Of a DNA stretch of 64,000 nt, positions 8,274-16,029 are shown in pieces. The DNA is taken from assembly GCF_005768555.2 (NCBI RefSeq), contig NZ_VCHX02000047.1:62253-126252 (forward strand), in the 5' to 3' direction. A program made the translations under genes and the position numbers. This DNA is from Streptomyces sporangiiformans. GTDB taxonomy: Bacteria > Actinomycetota > Actinomycetes > Streptomycetales > Streptomycetaceae. The notes beneath the pieces are model-generated. The model ran no database searches. It had not been told where the DNA came from and was given only the letters and a program-made list of their open reading frames with translations. Positions within the stretch are counted from its first letter, which is position 1. Each line of letters begins with the position of its first letter.

Positions 8274-9425
8274 TCATACGAGCCTGACCGGCCCGGCGTC
8301 GATGGGCAGGCGGACCAGGAGATAGGGCTTGCGGCGCAGGTCCTTGCCCTCGTGGAAGGGCGACAGCCGGTTGAGCTGGTTGGCGATGGCGTACAGGTGC
8401 CGGTCCGAGGCGACGGACAAGGTGTCGACCCAGAGCAGGTCGCTCCCCTGGGCGAGGGTCCGGTAGGTGCCGTTCGGGCTCCTGCGCCAGAGGGAGTTGT
8501 GTTCCAGGTCGCCGCCGTAGAGCCGCCCCTTGTCGTCGCTCTCCAGGCCGTCGGCCATCGGCTTGAACCCGAGGTCCTCGACCGTCGCCGCCACCTCGGC
8601 GTCCGTGGCGTCCGGGTCGGCGAGGGCGTCGGTGGACACGCTGTGCAGTCGGCGGCTGGACAGCGGGCAGAAGTAGAGGCGCGTGCCGTCGGCGCTGAGA
8701 GCGATGCCATCGGAGCCGGTCTCGTAGTACGTGGGCTCACCGCCCGCGGGGCGGACCATGAAGGGCTCGCCCTCAATGACCGGAAGGAACTGCTCGTCCG
8801 GGAGCGCCGAGGGATGCCCGGCCAGTCGCCGCCAGGAGCGGCCCGTGGCGAGGTCGACCACGATCACCCCGTTCGAGCCGCCCGAGTCGGTGATGAACGC
8901 CATGCCCTCGGCGCCGCGCCGCAGGTCGAAGCGCACGTCGTTGGGGTAGCTGTTCGCCGGCACCACCTCGGGCGGGAAGAGGATCTTCCGTACGATCCGG
9001 TCGGTGCGCAGGTCGACCGCCACGAGCTTCGGACCGCCGTAGGAGGACCCGGCGAACAGCGGGCTTCCGGTGTCGAGGACCCACAGCCGGTCGGCCGGGT
9101 CGACGACGACGCTCTGCACCGACTGGAAGTGCCCGGCCAGGTCGGAGGCGTCCTCGCGGTTCACCTCGGCATCGGGGTAGGCCACCGGCTTGCCGCCCCG
9201 CAGTTCGGCGACGGTGAACGGGACGTCGTCGCCCCAGCGGGGAAAGTTGACGAAGACCCGGCCGCGGCGCGAGACAGTGACACCCGTCGGCATCGCGCCC
9301 CAGAAGCGGGCAACGACCTCGTATTTTTTGGCTGTTGAACCGGATGCGGAGGCGGAGGTGGGCCCGGCGAGTTGAGTGGCGGCCAGCGACGCGGTGGTCG
9401 CTGTAAGGAACGTACGTCGTTTCAT
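8274..9425 (-). CDS. Secreted MRJP/yellow-like beta-propeller protein
   Basis: A 383-residue protein with an N-terminal twin-arginine-like signal (MKRRTFLTATTASLAATQ...) and a probable cleavage near residue 28. The rest matches the major royal jelly protein/yellow family: VTVSRRGRVFVNFPRW, VVDPADRLWVLDTG, and FITDSGGSNGVIVVDL are typical blades. These are extracellular six-bladed propellers related to gluconolactonase; bacterial functions are mostly unknown. The ATG follows AGGAGA. It is the third gene behind the SDR at 10888 and the SnoaL-like gene, with short gaps, so probably one transcript under the TetR-type operators at 10912-10956. Confidence 0.85.
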   Translation of the reverse strand: MKRRTFLTATTASLAATQLAGPTSASASGSTAKKYEVVARFWGAMPTGVTVSRRGRVFVNFPRWGDDVPFTVAELRGGKPVAYPDAEVNREDASDLAGHFQSVQSVVVDPADRLWVLDTGSPLFAGSSYGGPKLVAVDLRTDRIVRKILFPPEVVPANSYPNDVRFDLRRGAEGMAFITDSGGSNGVIVVDLATGRSWRRLAGHPSALPDEQFLPVIEGEPFMVRPAGGEPTYYETGSDGIALSADGTRLYFCPLSSRRLHSVSTDALADPDATDAEVAATVEDLGFKPMADGLESDDKGRLYGGDLEHNSLWRRSPNGTYRTLAQGSDLLWVDTLSVASDRHLYAIANQLNRLSPFHEGKDLRRKPYLLVRLPIDAGPVRLV

Positions 9426-9477
9426 CCGAGCGTCTCCTGCTTGGTCAAGTTTCCGGAAGGCGCGGCGAGTTGCCGCA

Positions 9478-10026
9478 TCATCTCGGCGCGTGGGGGGATC
9501 GGCCGGAACAGGTCCGCCGGGCTGCCGGCCGGGTCAGCGGGACCACGCGGCGGTCCCCGAAGGTGACCATCGCGTGCACGGGCGCGGCGCTGGCGCGCAT
9601 GAGCGCCGCGACGCCCCGGCGGCCCTGCCTGCGGGCGAGCTCCGACCCCGCGCTGATCATCAGAGCGGTGAGGGCCGGCATCGGACGCCCGAAGAGCGTG
9701 ATCTCCTTGATGCGTGCCTCGTCGTCGAGCCGCAGCAGTTGCGCCTCCTCGAACGGCTGGGCTCCCACCCGCGCCCGGTAGAACAGCGAGTACGCGTCGC
9801 CCTCGCCGGTCTGAGTGTGGAAGCGGATGTCCTGAACGGCCGTGAACGCCGAGGTCAGGAAATCGCCCAGCTGGGCAGGTCCCTCGAAGCGGAACTGCTC
9901 GGTGAGCGGCGAGCTGAGCACGACGTCCCGGCTCAGGCACGCGACCGCGGCGTCGACGTCACCGCGTTCTGAGGCGGCGCGCCAGCTCGCGACGGTAGCG
10001 GCGCCGGAGTGCAGGGTCTCGGACAT
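9478..10026 (-). CDS. SnoaL/NTF2-like protein
   Basis: A 182-residue protein whose first 120 residues have the SnoaL-like NTF2 fold pattern: start helix ATVASWRAASERGDVDAAVACLSRDVVLSSP, then FRFEGPAQLGDFL and an EEAQLLRLDDEARIKEITLF strand. Such proteins are small ligand pockets, sometimes cyclases, isomerases or hydratases. The C-terminal 40 residues are basic and low complexity. GGGAGAG precedes the ATG. It lies between an SDR and a secreted propeller in one direction with about 50-bp gaps. Confidence 0.75.
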   Translation of the reverse strand: MSETLHSGAATVASWRAASERGDVDAAVACLSRDVVLSSPLTEQFRFEGPAQLGDFLTSAFTAVQDIRFHTQTGEGDAYSLFYRARVGAQPFEEAQLLRLDDEARIKEITLFGRPMPALTALMISAGSELARRQGRRGVAALMRASAAPVHAMVTFGDRRVVPLTRPAARRTCSGRSPHAPR

Positions 10027-10075
10027 GGGTCTCTCCCGGTATCAACGGCGCGATGGGGTTTGCGGGTGACGGGGG

Positions 10076-10888
10076 TCAGCCGGCCAGCTTGTTCATCGTG
10101 CGGATCTGCTTGTCCAAGACCCAGGCAGGAACAAAGCGGAGCAGGCGCGCGCGTCCGGCCATGGGGCCGGCGGCATAGCGCAGCTTCGGCTTCGCGTCGG
10201 TCGCTGCCGCGACGATCGCCTTGGCGACCACGGCGGGGTCGTCACCGCCCTTGATCGCCTCCGCCATCAGGCGGTCGAAGACGTGCCGCTGGTCCGCGTA
10301 GACCTGCAGGGACATGTCGGGCTTCGCGCTGTTGGCCTCGAACCCGGTGTTGGTGTAGGCGGGTTCGACGAGAAGCGACCGGACGCCGTACTGCCGCACC
10401 TCGTGGTCCAGGGACTGGGAGTAGCCCTCGATCGCGTGCTTGGACGCGCCGTAGACGGCCATGTAGGGAGCGGGGATGAACCCCTGTACGGACGAGAGGT
10501 TGATGATGCGCCCGCGTCCCCGGGCGCGCATGTGCGGCAGGACTTCCTTCACCATGCGCATGACCCCGAAGACGTTGATGTCGAAGACGCCCTGGGCCTG
10601 CGCGACGGAGGTTTCCTCGGCCGCACCTATCGAGCCGATGCCGGCGTTGTTGACCAGGACGTCGATCCGCCCGAACCGCTCGATCACCTGCTGGACCGCG
10701 GCGGTGACCGACTTGTCACTGACCACGTCGAGGTCGAAGAACGTCACACCCTGGAGCGAGGCGACGCGTGAGGTGTCCCGGCCTGTACCGGCCACCTCGA
10801 AACCCGCCGCGACCAGCGCGAGCGCGGCTTCCTTGCCGATCCCGGAGGACGCACCCGTCACCAGTGCCACCGGCCGATTTGTCGTCAT
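10076..10888 (-). CDS. Short-chain dehydrogenase/reductase
   Basis: A classical SDR of about 270 residues. It has TGASSGIG at the cofactor loop, NNAG, a catalytic Ser in NLSSVQG, and YGASK for Tyr/Lys. The EPAYTNTGFEANS segment is common in the retinol/steroid-like SDR group. GGGAG with 6-nt spacing selects the ATG at 10888 over an upstream GTG at 10891. It heads the SDR - SnoaL-like - MRJP operon. Two AAACYG-N2-CGGTTT palindromes in its promoter match those before the YhgE-like gene at the start of the window, suggesting one repressor for both. Confidence 0.88.
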   Translation of the reverse strand: MTTNRPVALVTGASSGIGKEAALALVAAGFEVAGTGRDTSRVASLQGVTFFDLDVVSDKSVTAAVQQVIERFGRIDVLVNNAGIGSIGAAEETSVAQAQGVFDINVFGVMRMVKEVLPHMRARGRGRIINLSSVQGFIPAPYMAVYGASKHAIEGYSQSLDHEVRQYGVRSLLVEPAYTNTGFEANSAKPDMSLQVYADQRHVFDRLMAEAIKGGDDPAVVAKAIVAAATDAKPKLRYAAGPMAGRARLLRFVPAWVLDKQIRTMNKLAG

Positions 10889-10911
10889 CACGCACTCCCG
10901 AACTCATCTGG

Positions 10912-10958
10912 GAAACCGATCGGTTTCGCCTCACCTCACTGTAAACTGATCGGTTTCC
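10912..10958 (-). promoter_or_regulatory. Promoter with two TetR-type operators
   Basis: GAAACCGATCGGTTTC (10912-10927) is a perfect 16-bp palindrome. A second site AAACTG-AT-CGGTTT (10943-10956) is 30 bp away. On the minus strand TTGCGT, a 17-bp spacer containing the second site, and TACAGT form a plausible -35/-10. The layout mirrors 1504-1552. Confidence 0.75.
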
Positions 10959-11309
10959 TGACGCAAGCTCAAGCAGGGAACTGATCGGCCGCGTCACCGG
11001 CCGGCTTCAGGTTGAGCTGACCGGCGCCCGTCAACATGGCGGCACGGGCTGGATGAGCAGGCAGGGGAGACGCGGGAGCGTCCTCCCCGCGCTGCGATCG
11101 CCGAGTTCGCGCTCACCGGCCCCCGTCCAAAACGGACGCCACTCATCCACAACTCAGCCCACTCCGCCTGCAGCACGACCTCTTGCAACACGGGGAACGT
11201 AAGTCGAGGGCTGCGCCTCAGGCAGAACACAGGGTTCCCGCAGCGGATCGGTGCAGGTCCACCGATGGCCGATGTGGAGGACCTGATCAGCGGGCTGGCC
11301 AGACGCGAC
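10959..11309. other. Intergenic region with possible gene remnants
   Basis: About 350 bp between the SDR promoter and the end of the sugar-binding gene. Minus-strand patches show codon-like GC bias, for example a frame ending ...GQLNLKPAGDAADQFPA near 10975-11040, but they switch frame. They are best read as decayed coding sequence. No intact gene or RNA is supported. Confidence 0.4.
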
Positions 11310-12656
11310 TCACTCGCCGCGGTACTTCGCCGCAGCCGCCTGGGCGAGTTCCTGCGACTTCTGCAGGGCCGTGTCCACCGACTGTCGGCCGGCGATGGCC
11401 GCGCTGATCTCCTGGGAGACCTTGTCGCCGAGGCCTGCGTACTCGGGGATGCCCACGAATCCGATACCGGTGTAGGGGCGGGGACCGACACCCGGGTTCT
11501 CCGGGTCGGCGGACTGTGTCTCCGCTGCGTACTCCTGCCGGTACCAGGCCGCGGCTGCCATCTGGTAGTCGGGGTTGGCGTAGAGCGACTTCCGGCTTCC
11601 GGCGGGCGCCGCGATCCAGCCGAGTTCCGTCCCGACCTGCTGCTGGTACTCCTTGGAGGAGGCCCAGGAGATGAACTTCCAGGCGGCGTCCTTGTTCGTG
11701 CCGGCGTCCTGGATGCCCCATGCCCAGGTCCACAGCCAGCCGGCCGTCTCGGTCTTGTCGTGCGGCGCCGGCACATAGCCGACCGTGCCCTTGACGACCG
11801 AGCCGTCGGCCTCGATCGACGAAGCCAGGGAGGTGGCGTCGTACATCATGGCGCACCTGCCCGTCAGGAAGGTTTCGAGGATCTCCAAAACGCCCATCCG
11901 GTGGGCGTCGGGCTGGCCGTACGAGCGGACCAGGTCGACGTAGAACGCCACTGCCTCCTTGAACGCCGGCGAGGTGAGCTGGGCGTTCCACTTCATGTCG
12001 TACCAGGCGCCGCCGAAGGTGTTGACGACGGTGTTGAGGGGGGTCAGGTTCTGGCCCCATCCGGGCATACCGCGCAGACAGATGCCGCTCACACCGTCGG
12101 TGCCGTCGATCTTGGCCGCCAGCGCAGCGACCTGGTCCCAGGTGGGCTTCTGCGGCATGGTCAGCCCGGCCCTCCTGAAAAGGTCCTTGCGGTACATCAG
12201 GAAGGAACCCTCACCGTAGAAGGGCTCGGCGTAGAGCTTGCCGTCGGCCGTCAGCGACGTGACCAGATGGGGGAAGATGTCGTCCTGGTCGAAGGACTCG
12301 TCCTCCACAAAGGCGCTCGTCGGCGTGAGCCAGCCGTTCTTCGCGAAGATCGGCACTTCGTACGGGCTGACGCTCGCCACGTCGTAGTGTCCGGCCTGGC
12401 TCGCGAATTCGCGGTTGACGGCGGCCCGCGCCTCGTTCTCCGGCAGGAGCGTGTAACGGACCGTGATGCCGGTCTCCGCCGTGAAGTGCTCCTTCGTGAG
12501 CCGTCTCAGGTTCTGCATCTGGGACGCGTCCGTGGTGAGCACATTGATGCTCTGCGCCCCGCCGGATGAAGAATCGGTGCCGACGCAGCCGGAGAGCGCC
12601 AGCCCTGTGGCGGCTGCGAGGCTCACGGTCACATGGAAGAGGCGCCTGTGGTACAT
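11310..12656 (-). CDS. Sugar ABC transporter substrate-binding lipoprotein (family 1 type)
   Basis: A 448-residue extracellular solute-binding protein. The lipobox is LALSGC (Cys near residue 24). The mature domain has the MalE/SmoE-like fold with segments such as YDVASVSPYEVPIFAKNGWLTP, FLMYRKDLFRRAGL and WLWTWAWGIQ; polyol or oligosaccharide ligands are common for this group. No cognate MalFG-type permeases lie next to it. It sits 100 bp downstream of the xylH-like permease in the same direction but belongs to a different transporter class, and its AT-rich upstream gap probably carries its own promoter. It may feed permeases elsewhere or act as a sensor protein. Confidence 0.88.
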   Translation of the reverse strand: MYHRRLFHVTVSLAAATGLALSGCVGTDSSSGGAQSINVLTTDASQMQNLRRLTKEHFTAETGITVRYTLLPENEARAAVNREFASQAGHYDVASVSPYEVPIFAKNGWLTPTSAFVEDESFDQDDIFPHLVTSLTADGKLYAEPFYGEGSFLMYRKDLFRRAGLTMPQKPTWDQVAALAAKIDGTDGVSGICLRGMPGWGQNLTPLNTVVNTFGGAWYDMKWNAQLTSPAFKEAVAFYVDLVRSYGQPDAHRMGVLEILETFLTGRCAMMYDATSLASSIEADGSVVKGTVGYVPAPHDKTETAGWLWTWAWGIQDAGTNKDAAWKFISWASSKEYQQQVGTELGWIAAPAGSRKSLYANPDYQMAAAAWYRQEYAAETQSADPENPGVGPRPYTGIGFVGIPEYAGLGDKVSQEISAAIAGRQSVDTALQKSQELAQAAAAKYRGE

Positions 12657-12689
12657 GGGACTCCGCTGGCTACGGCGTTCGGGCCCGTG

Positions 12690-12746
12690 GTTATATCTCC
12701 GTCTTTATTTCGTAACGGGTAGTTAATGTGGAGTGTACCGAAATAA
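12690..12746 (-). promoter_or_regulatory. AT-rich inverted repeat and candidate promoter of the orphan binding protein
   Basis: TTATTTCG (12705-12712) and CGAAATAA (12739-12746) form an exact inverted repeat. On the minus strand a TATAAC-like -10 lies at 12690-12695. This is one of the few AT-rich patches in the window. It suggests independent transcription of the downstream gene with possible operator control. Confidence 0.4.
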
Positions 12747-12756
12747 GGGTGATCGC

Positions 12757-14067
12757 TCAGGCTCGGCCGCGCGTCGCCGAGGAGCGCCGGGAGAGCGCGT
12801 CGGCGGCGACGGCGGCCAGCAACACGGCACCGGTGATGATGAACTGGACGGCGTCCCGGACCCCCAGAAGCGCCATGCCCGAGGCGATTGACTGGATGAC
12901 CAGCACGCCGAGCAGCGCGGACCAGGTCGAGCCGCGCCCGCCGAACAGGCTGGTGCCCCCGATGACAGCCGCGGCGATGGCGTTGATCAGCAGCATGCCG
13001 GAGCCGGCGGCGCGGGCCGTCGTCGGGCTCGCCGAGGTGAGTTCCGAAGCTACGAACAGACCGCCGATCGCGGCCAGTGTCCCCGACACCATGAACATCG
13101 CGATCCGAACCCGGACCACACCGACACCGGCGCGCAGCGCCGCCTCGACGCCGCCGCCGAGCGCGTACACCCGCCGCCCGTAGCGGGTCCGGCGCAGGAT
13201 GTAGTCCGAGACGACGATGACCACCAGGAAGATCAGAAGGGCCAGCGGCAGGCCCTGGAACTGGTTGAGCGTGTAGGCGGCGGCGAAGGTGACCACCGCC
13301 AGTAGGCCTGTGCGCAACCAGAGCTCGCCCAGCGGCCGGTACGGCATGCCGGTGGCCTTGCGGCGGCTCCTGCTCCGGGCGGCGACCAGGAGGTAGCCGG
13401 CCGTGCCGAGCGCCGCCAGACCGTACGCGGCTGCGGGGTCTTCGAAGTAGTTACTGGTCAGGGACGCGACCATGCCCTCCTCGTCGATGTTGATGGTGCC
13501 GCTCGCGCCCAGCAGGTAGAGCGTCAGACCGTTCCAGGCCAGTAGCCCCGCGAGGGTGACCACGAACGAGGGCACGCCGATCCAGGCGAAGAAGGCCCCG
13601 TGGACGGCTCCCACCGCCATTCCCGAGACCACCGCCACAATGACGGCGAGCCACTCCGGCGCACCGAGGTTCACGTTGAGCACGGCGAACGCGGCCCCTG
13701 CCAGGCCGCTGACGGAACCGACCGACAGGTCGATCTCGCCGATCAGCAGCACGAAGACGATGCCCACGGCGACCACGCCGGTACCGACGATGTCCACGCT
13801 GAGGTTGGACAGGTTGCGCGGCGAGAGGAAATTGTCGTCGAGTGCCTGGAAGACGGCCCCGATGACGACAAGGCCGAGGGCGACCAGGATCGGGCCGCCT
13901 TCGGCGCCGCGCAGTCTGTCGCGGACCGTTTCGGCGTATCTCCCGACGTTCATGCTCCGCCCGCGGGTGCGCGGAGGTCGACCCGGTGAGGCGGACCCGG
14001 TCCGGGCGGCGTCGCCCGTCCCGGTGGAGCGGGAATCCCGGGACGCACCCCTTTCGCTCCCGCTCAC
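12757..14067 (-). CDS. XylH-like sugar ABC permease (second system)
   Basis: A permease of about 436 residues with 9-11 membrane helices. The family motif [16 protein letters not shown] near the N-terminus and [16 protein letters not shown] near the C-terminus are those of RbsC/XylH permeases. It is clearly paralogous to the permease at 34691-35992 (same motifs and same loop after TINID.EG). GTG at 14067 gives a GTGA overlap with the ATPase stop, as in the paralogue; ATG at 14073 is an alternative start. The transported sugar cannot be read from the sequence. Confidence 0.9.
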   Translation of the reverse strand: MSGSERGASRDSRSTGTGDAARTGSASPGRPPRTRGRSMNVGRYAETVRDRLRGAEGGPILVALGLVVIGAVFQALDDNFLSPRNLSNLSVDIVGTGVVAVGIVFVLLIGEIDLSVGSVSGLAGAAFAVLNVNLGAPEWLAVIVAVVSGMAVGAVHGAFFAWIGVPSFVVTLAGLLAWNGLTLYLLGASGTINIDEEGMVASLTSNYFEDPAAAYGLAALGTAGYLLVAARSRSRRKATGMPYRPLGELWLRTGLLAVVTFAAAYTLNQFQGLPLALLIFLVVIVVSDYILRRTRYGRRVYALGGGVEAALRAGVGVVRVRIAMFMVSGTLAAIGGLFVASELTSASPTTARAAGSGMLLINAIAAAVIGGTSLFGGRGSTWSALLGVLVIQSIASGMALLGVRDAVQFIITGAVLLAAVAADALSRRSSATRGRA

Positions 14068-14843
14068 GGCCATGCCCCCTCGGTGCCCGGCGTGCGGTGG
14101 GCCACTGCGTTGTCCGCCGCGCCGGTGATGGAGGAGATGATCTGTTCCTGGGATGTGGTGTTCACGTCGAAGAGGCCGTTGTTGCGGCCGAGGCGCAGGA
14201 CGGCGACGCGGTCCGCGATGGCCTTGATGTCCCCCATGTTGTGACTGATGAGGAGTACGGCGAGGCCGCGGTCGCGCAGCTCCTCGACGAGGTCGAGGAG
14301 GTGGCTGGTCTGCTCGACGCCCAGGGAGGCGGTGGGTTCGTCGAGGAGGAGGACCTTGGGTGCGCCCATGAGCGAGTGGGAGAGCGCGACGGCCTGCCGC
14401 TGTCCTCCGGACAGTGTGGCGACAGGCGTCCGCACATCGGGGATGGGGATGGCCAGCGTGCGCATCAGCTCCCGGGCGCGGCGCTCCATCTCCACCTCGT
14501 CGAGGATGCCGAGCCGGTCGATCTCACGGCCCAGGAACAGATTGCCGACGACGTCGAGGTTGTCGCACATCGCGAGGTCCTGGTAGACGGTCGCGATGCC
14601 CAGCGCCTGGGCGTCGTGGGGGCGCTTGATGTGGACGGCCCGGCCCTCCCACTCGATGACACCCCTGTCGGCCGGCCCGACGCCCGAGATCACCTTGATG
14701 AGGGTGGACTTGCCGGCGCCGTTGTCGCCCACCAGCGCGACCACCTCGCCGGCCCGGACGTGCAGATCGACATCCATGAGCGCCTGCACACCGCCGAACC
14801 GCTTGGAGATGCCTCGCAACGCCAGCACGGGCGGATACGCCAC
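14064..14843 (-). CDS. XylG-like sugar ABC ATPase (second system)
   Basis: A single-domain ABC ATPase of about 259 residues. Walker A is GDNGAGKST, the signature is LSGGQ, Walker B is VLLLDEPT, and the switch His is in ISHNMGD. Ribose/xylose importers often use double-length ATPases; this actinobacterial type has one domain and works as a homodimer. GTG at 14843 after GGGAGG is chosen; the frame is open further up to 14912, which would overlap the binding-protein gene. High similarity to the ATPase at 33903-34694. Confidence 0.9.
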   Translation of the reverse strand: MAYPPVLALRGISKRFGGVQALMDVDLHVRAGEVVALVGDNGAGKSTLIKVISGVGPADRGVIEWEGRAVHIKRPHDAQALGIATVYQDLAMCDNLDVVGNLFLGREIDRLGILDEVEMERRARELMRTLAIPIPDVRTPVATLSGGQRQAVALSHSLMGAPKVLLLDEPTASLGVEQTSHLLDLVEELRDRGLAVLLISHNMGDIKAIADRVAVLRLGRNNGLFDVNTTSQEQIISSITGAADNAVAHRTPGTEGAWP

Positions 14844-14886
14844 GGGGACCACCTCCCTTACTGGACTCCCCTCACTGGGGCTCGCC

Positions 14887-16029
14887 TTACGGGGTGAGCC
14901 CGGCCTCGTCACAGGCGGGCCGGAGCTTCGGGGTGCAGATCTCGTCGATCGTGTACACGCCGTCCCTGACCAGGGTCTCCTCGATGTTGTCGACCGTCAC
15001 AGCGATCGGGGTGAGCAGGACGGCCGGGATGTCGTCGTCGGTGGCGTTGTCCACCGTCGTCGTGGTGATGGAGCCGACGTCGTTGCCGCGCCCCAGGGCG
15101 ATGGCCATGGCGGCGGCCGAGTCGGCCTCCGTCGTGAAGGGTTTGTACACGGTCATGTACTGCTCCCCCTTGACGATGCGGCGCACGGCATTGAGGTCGG
15201 CGTCCTGCCCGGTCACGGGAGGCAGCGGGGTGACCCGGGCGCTCTTGAGCGCGGAGATCACGCCGGTGGCGATGGTGTCGTTGGCCGCCAGGACGCCGTC
15301 GATCCGCTGCGGGCCCAGGGCGGAGATGGCGGCGGACATGTTGTCGTGGGCGTTCTCCGCTCGCCACCCCAGGGTGGTGTACGACTTGCCGATCTTCACC
15401 TTGTTCTCGAGGACGGACATCGCCCCGTCGCGGTACCAAGCCGCGTTGGGACTGGCCGGATCGCCGTTCAGCATGACGATCTGGCCGTCGTCCGCCTTGT
15501 CGCCCATGGCCGTGAGGAGAGCCTCGCCCTGGAGCCGGCCGACCTGCGCACCGTCGAAGCTGACAAAGCTCGAGATCGGGCCCTCGGCGAGCCGGTCGTA
15601 GGAGACGACCGGGACACCCTCATCGCGTGCGTCTTGGATCGAGGAGCGCAGCGCCTTGGTGTCGGCGGCGTCGACGATCAGGACCTCGACTCCTTTGGTG
15701 ATCATGGAGTTCATCTGTTGCCGCTGGTTTCCCGCGTCGTTCTCGGCGTTGGCGTACTCCAGGCGGCAGTCGGGGCACAGCTCCTTCACTCTCTTCTCGA
15801 TCAGGGGCTTGTCCGAGTGCTCCCACCGGGGGACCGCACGGCTCGGAAGCAGCAGGCCGACGGTGAAGCCGCCATCGCTCTCCCCGCTCCCGCCGTTGTC
15901 TCCGCAGCCGGCCAAGGAGAGGGCCATGAGCCCCGCGACGGCGGCGGCGACGGCGTTCCACCTACGGGTACTACGGGTCCTACGGGTACTACGGGTTCTA
16001 CGGGGCTTACTGGTGCTATGGATCGTCAT
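14887..16029 (-). CDS. XylF-like substrate-binding lipoprotein (second system)
   Basis: A 380-residue periplasmic-binding-protein-like lipoprotein with lipobox LSLAGC. Its body closely parallels XylF at 32608-33720: VGLLLPS..V.RWEHSDKPLIEKRVKEL, MITKGVEVLIVDAADTKAL, VSYDRLAEGPI, VTGQDADLNAVRRIVKGEQYMTVYKPF and the tail YTIDEICTPKL. The ATG at 16029 overlaps the stop of the upstream SpoIIE-type phosphatase gene (ATGA), so their translation is coupled. The N-terminus before the signal core carries a tandem RRTRST repeat. Confidence 0.9.
   Translation of the reverse strand: MTIHSTSKPRRTRSTRRTRSTRRWNAVAAAVAGLMALSLAGCGDNGGSGESDGGFTVGLLLPSRAVPRWEHSDKPLIEKRVKELCPDCRLEYANAENDAGNQRQQMNSMITKGVEVLIVDAADTKALRSSIQDARDEGVPVVSYDRLAEGPISSFVSFDGAQVGRLQGEALLTAMGDKADDGQIVMLNGDPASPNAAWYRDGAMSVLENKVKIGKSYTTLGWRAENAHDNMSAAISALGPQRIDGVLAANDTIATGVISALKSARVTPLPPVTGQDADLNAVRRIVKGEQYMTVYKPFTTEADSAAAMAIALGRGNDVGSITTTTVDNATDDDIPAVLLTPIAVTVDNIEETLVRDGVYTIDEICTPKLRPACDEAGLTP
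15961..16005. repeat. Tandem repeat in the N-terminus of the second XylF
   Basis: An 18-bp unit (ctacgggtactacgggtc-like) repeated about two and a half times encodes Arg/Thr/Ser repeats before the lipoprotein signal core. It is likely a slippage-prone, length-variable segment. Confidence 0.7.
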
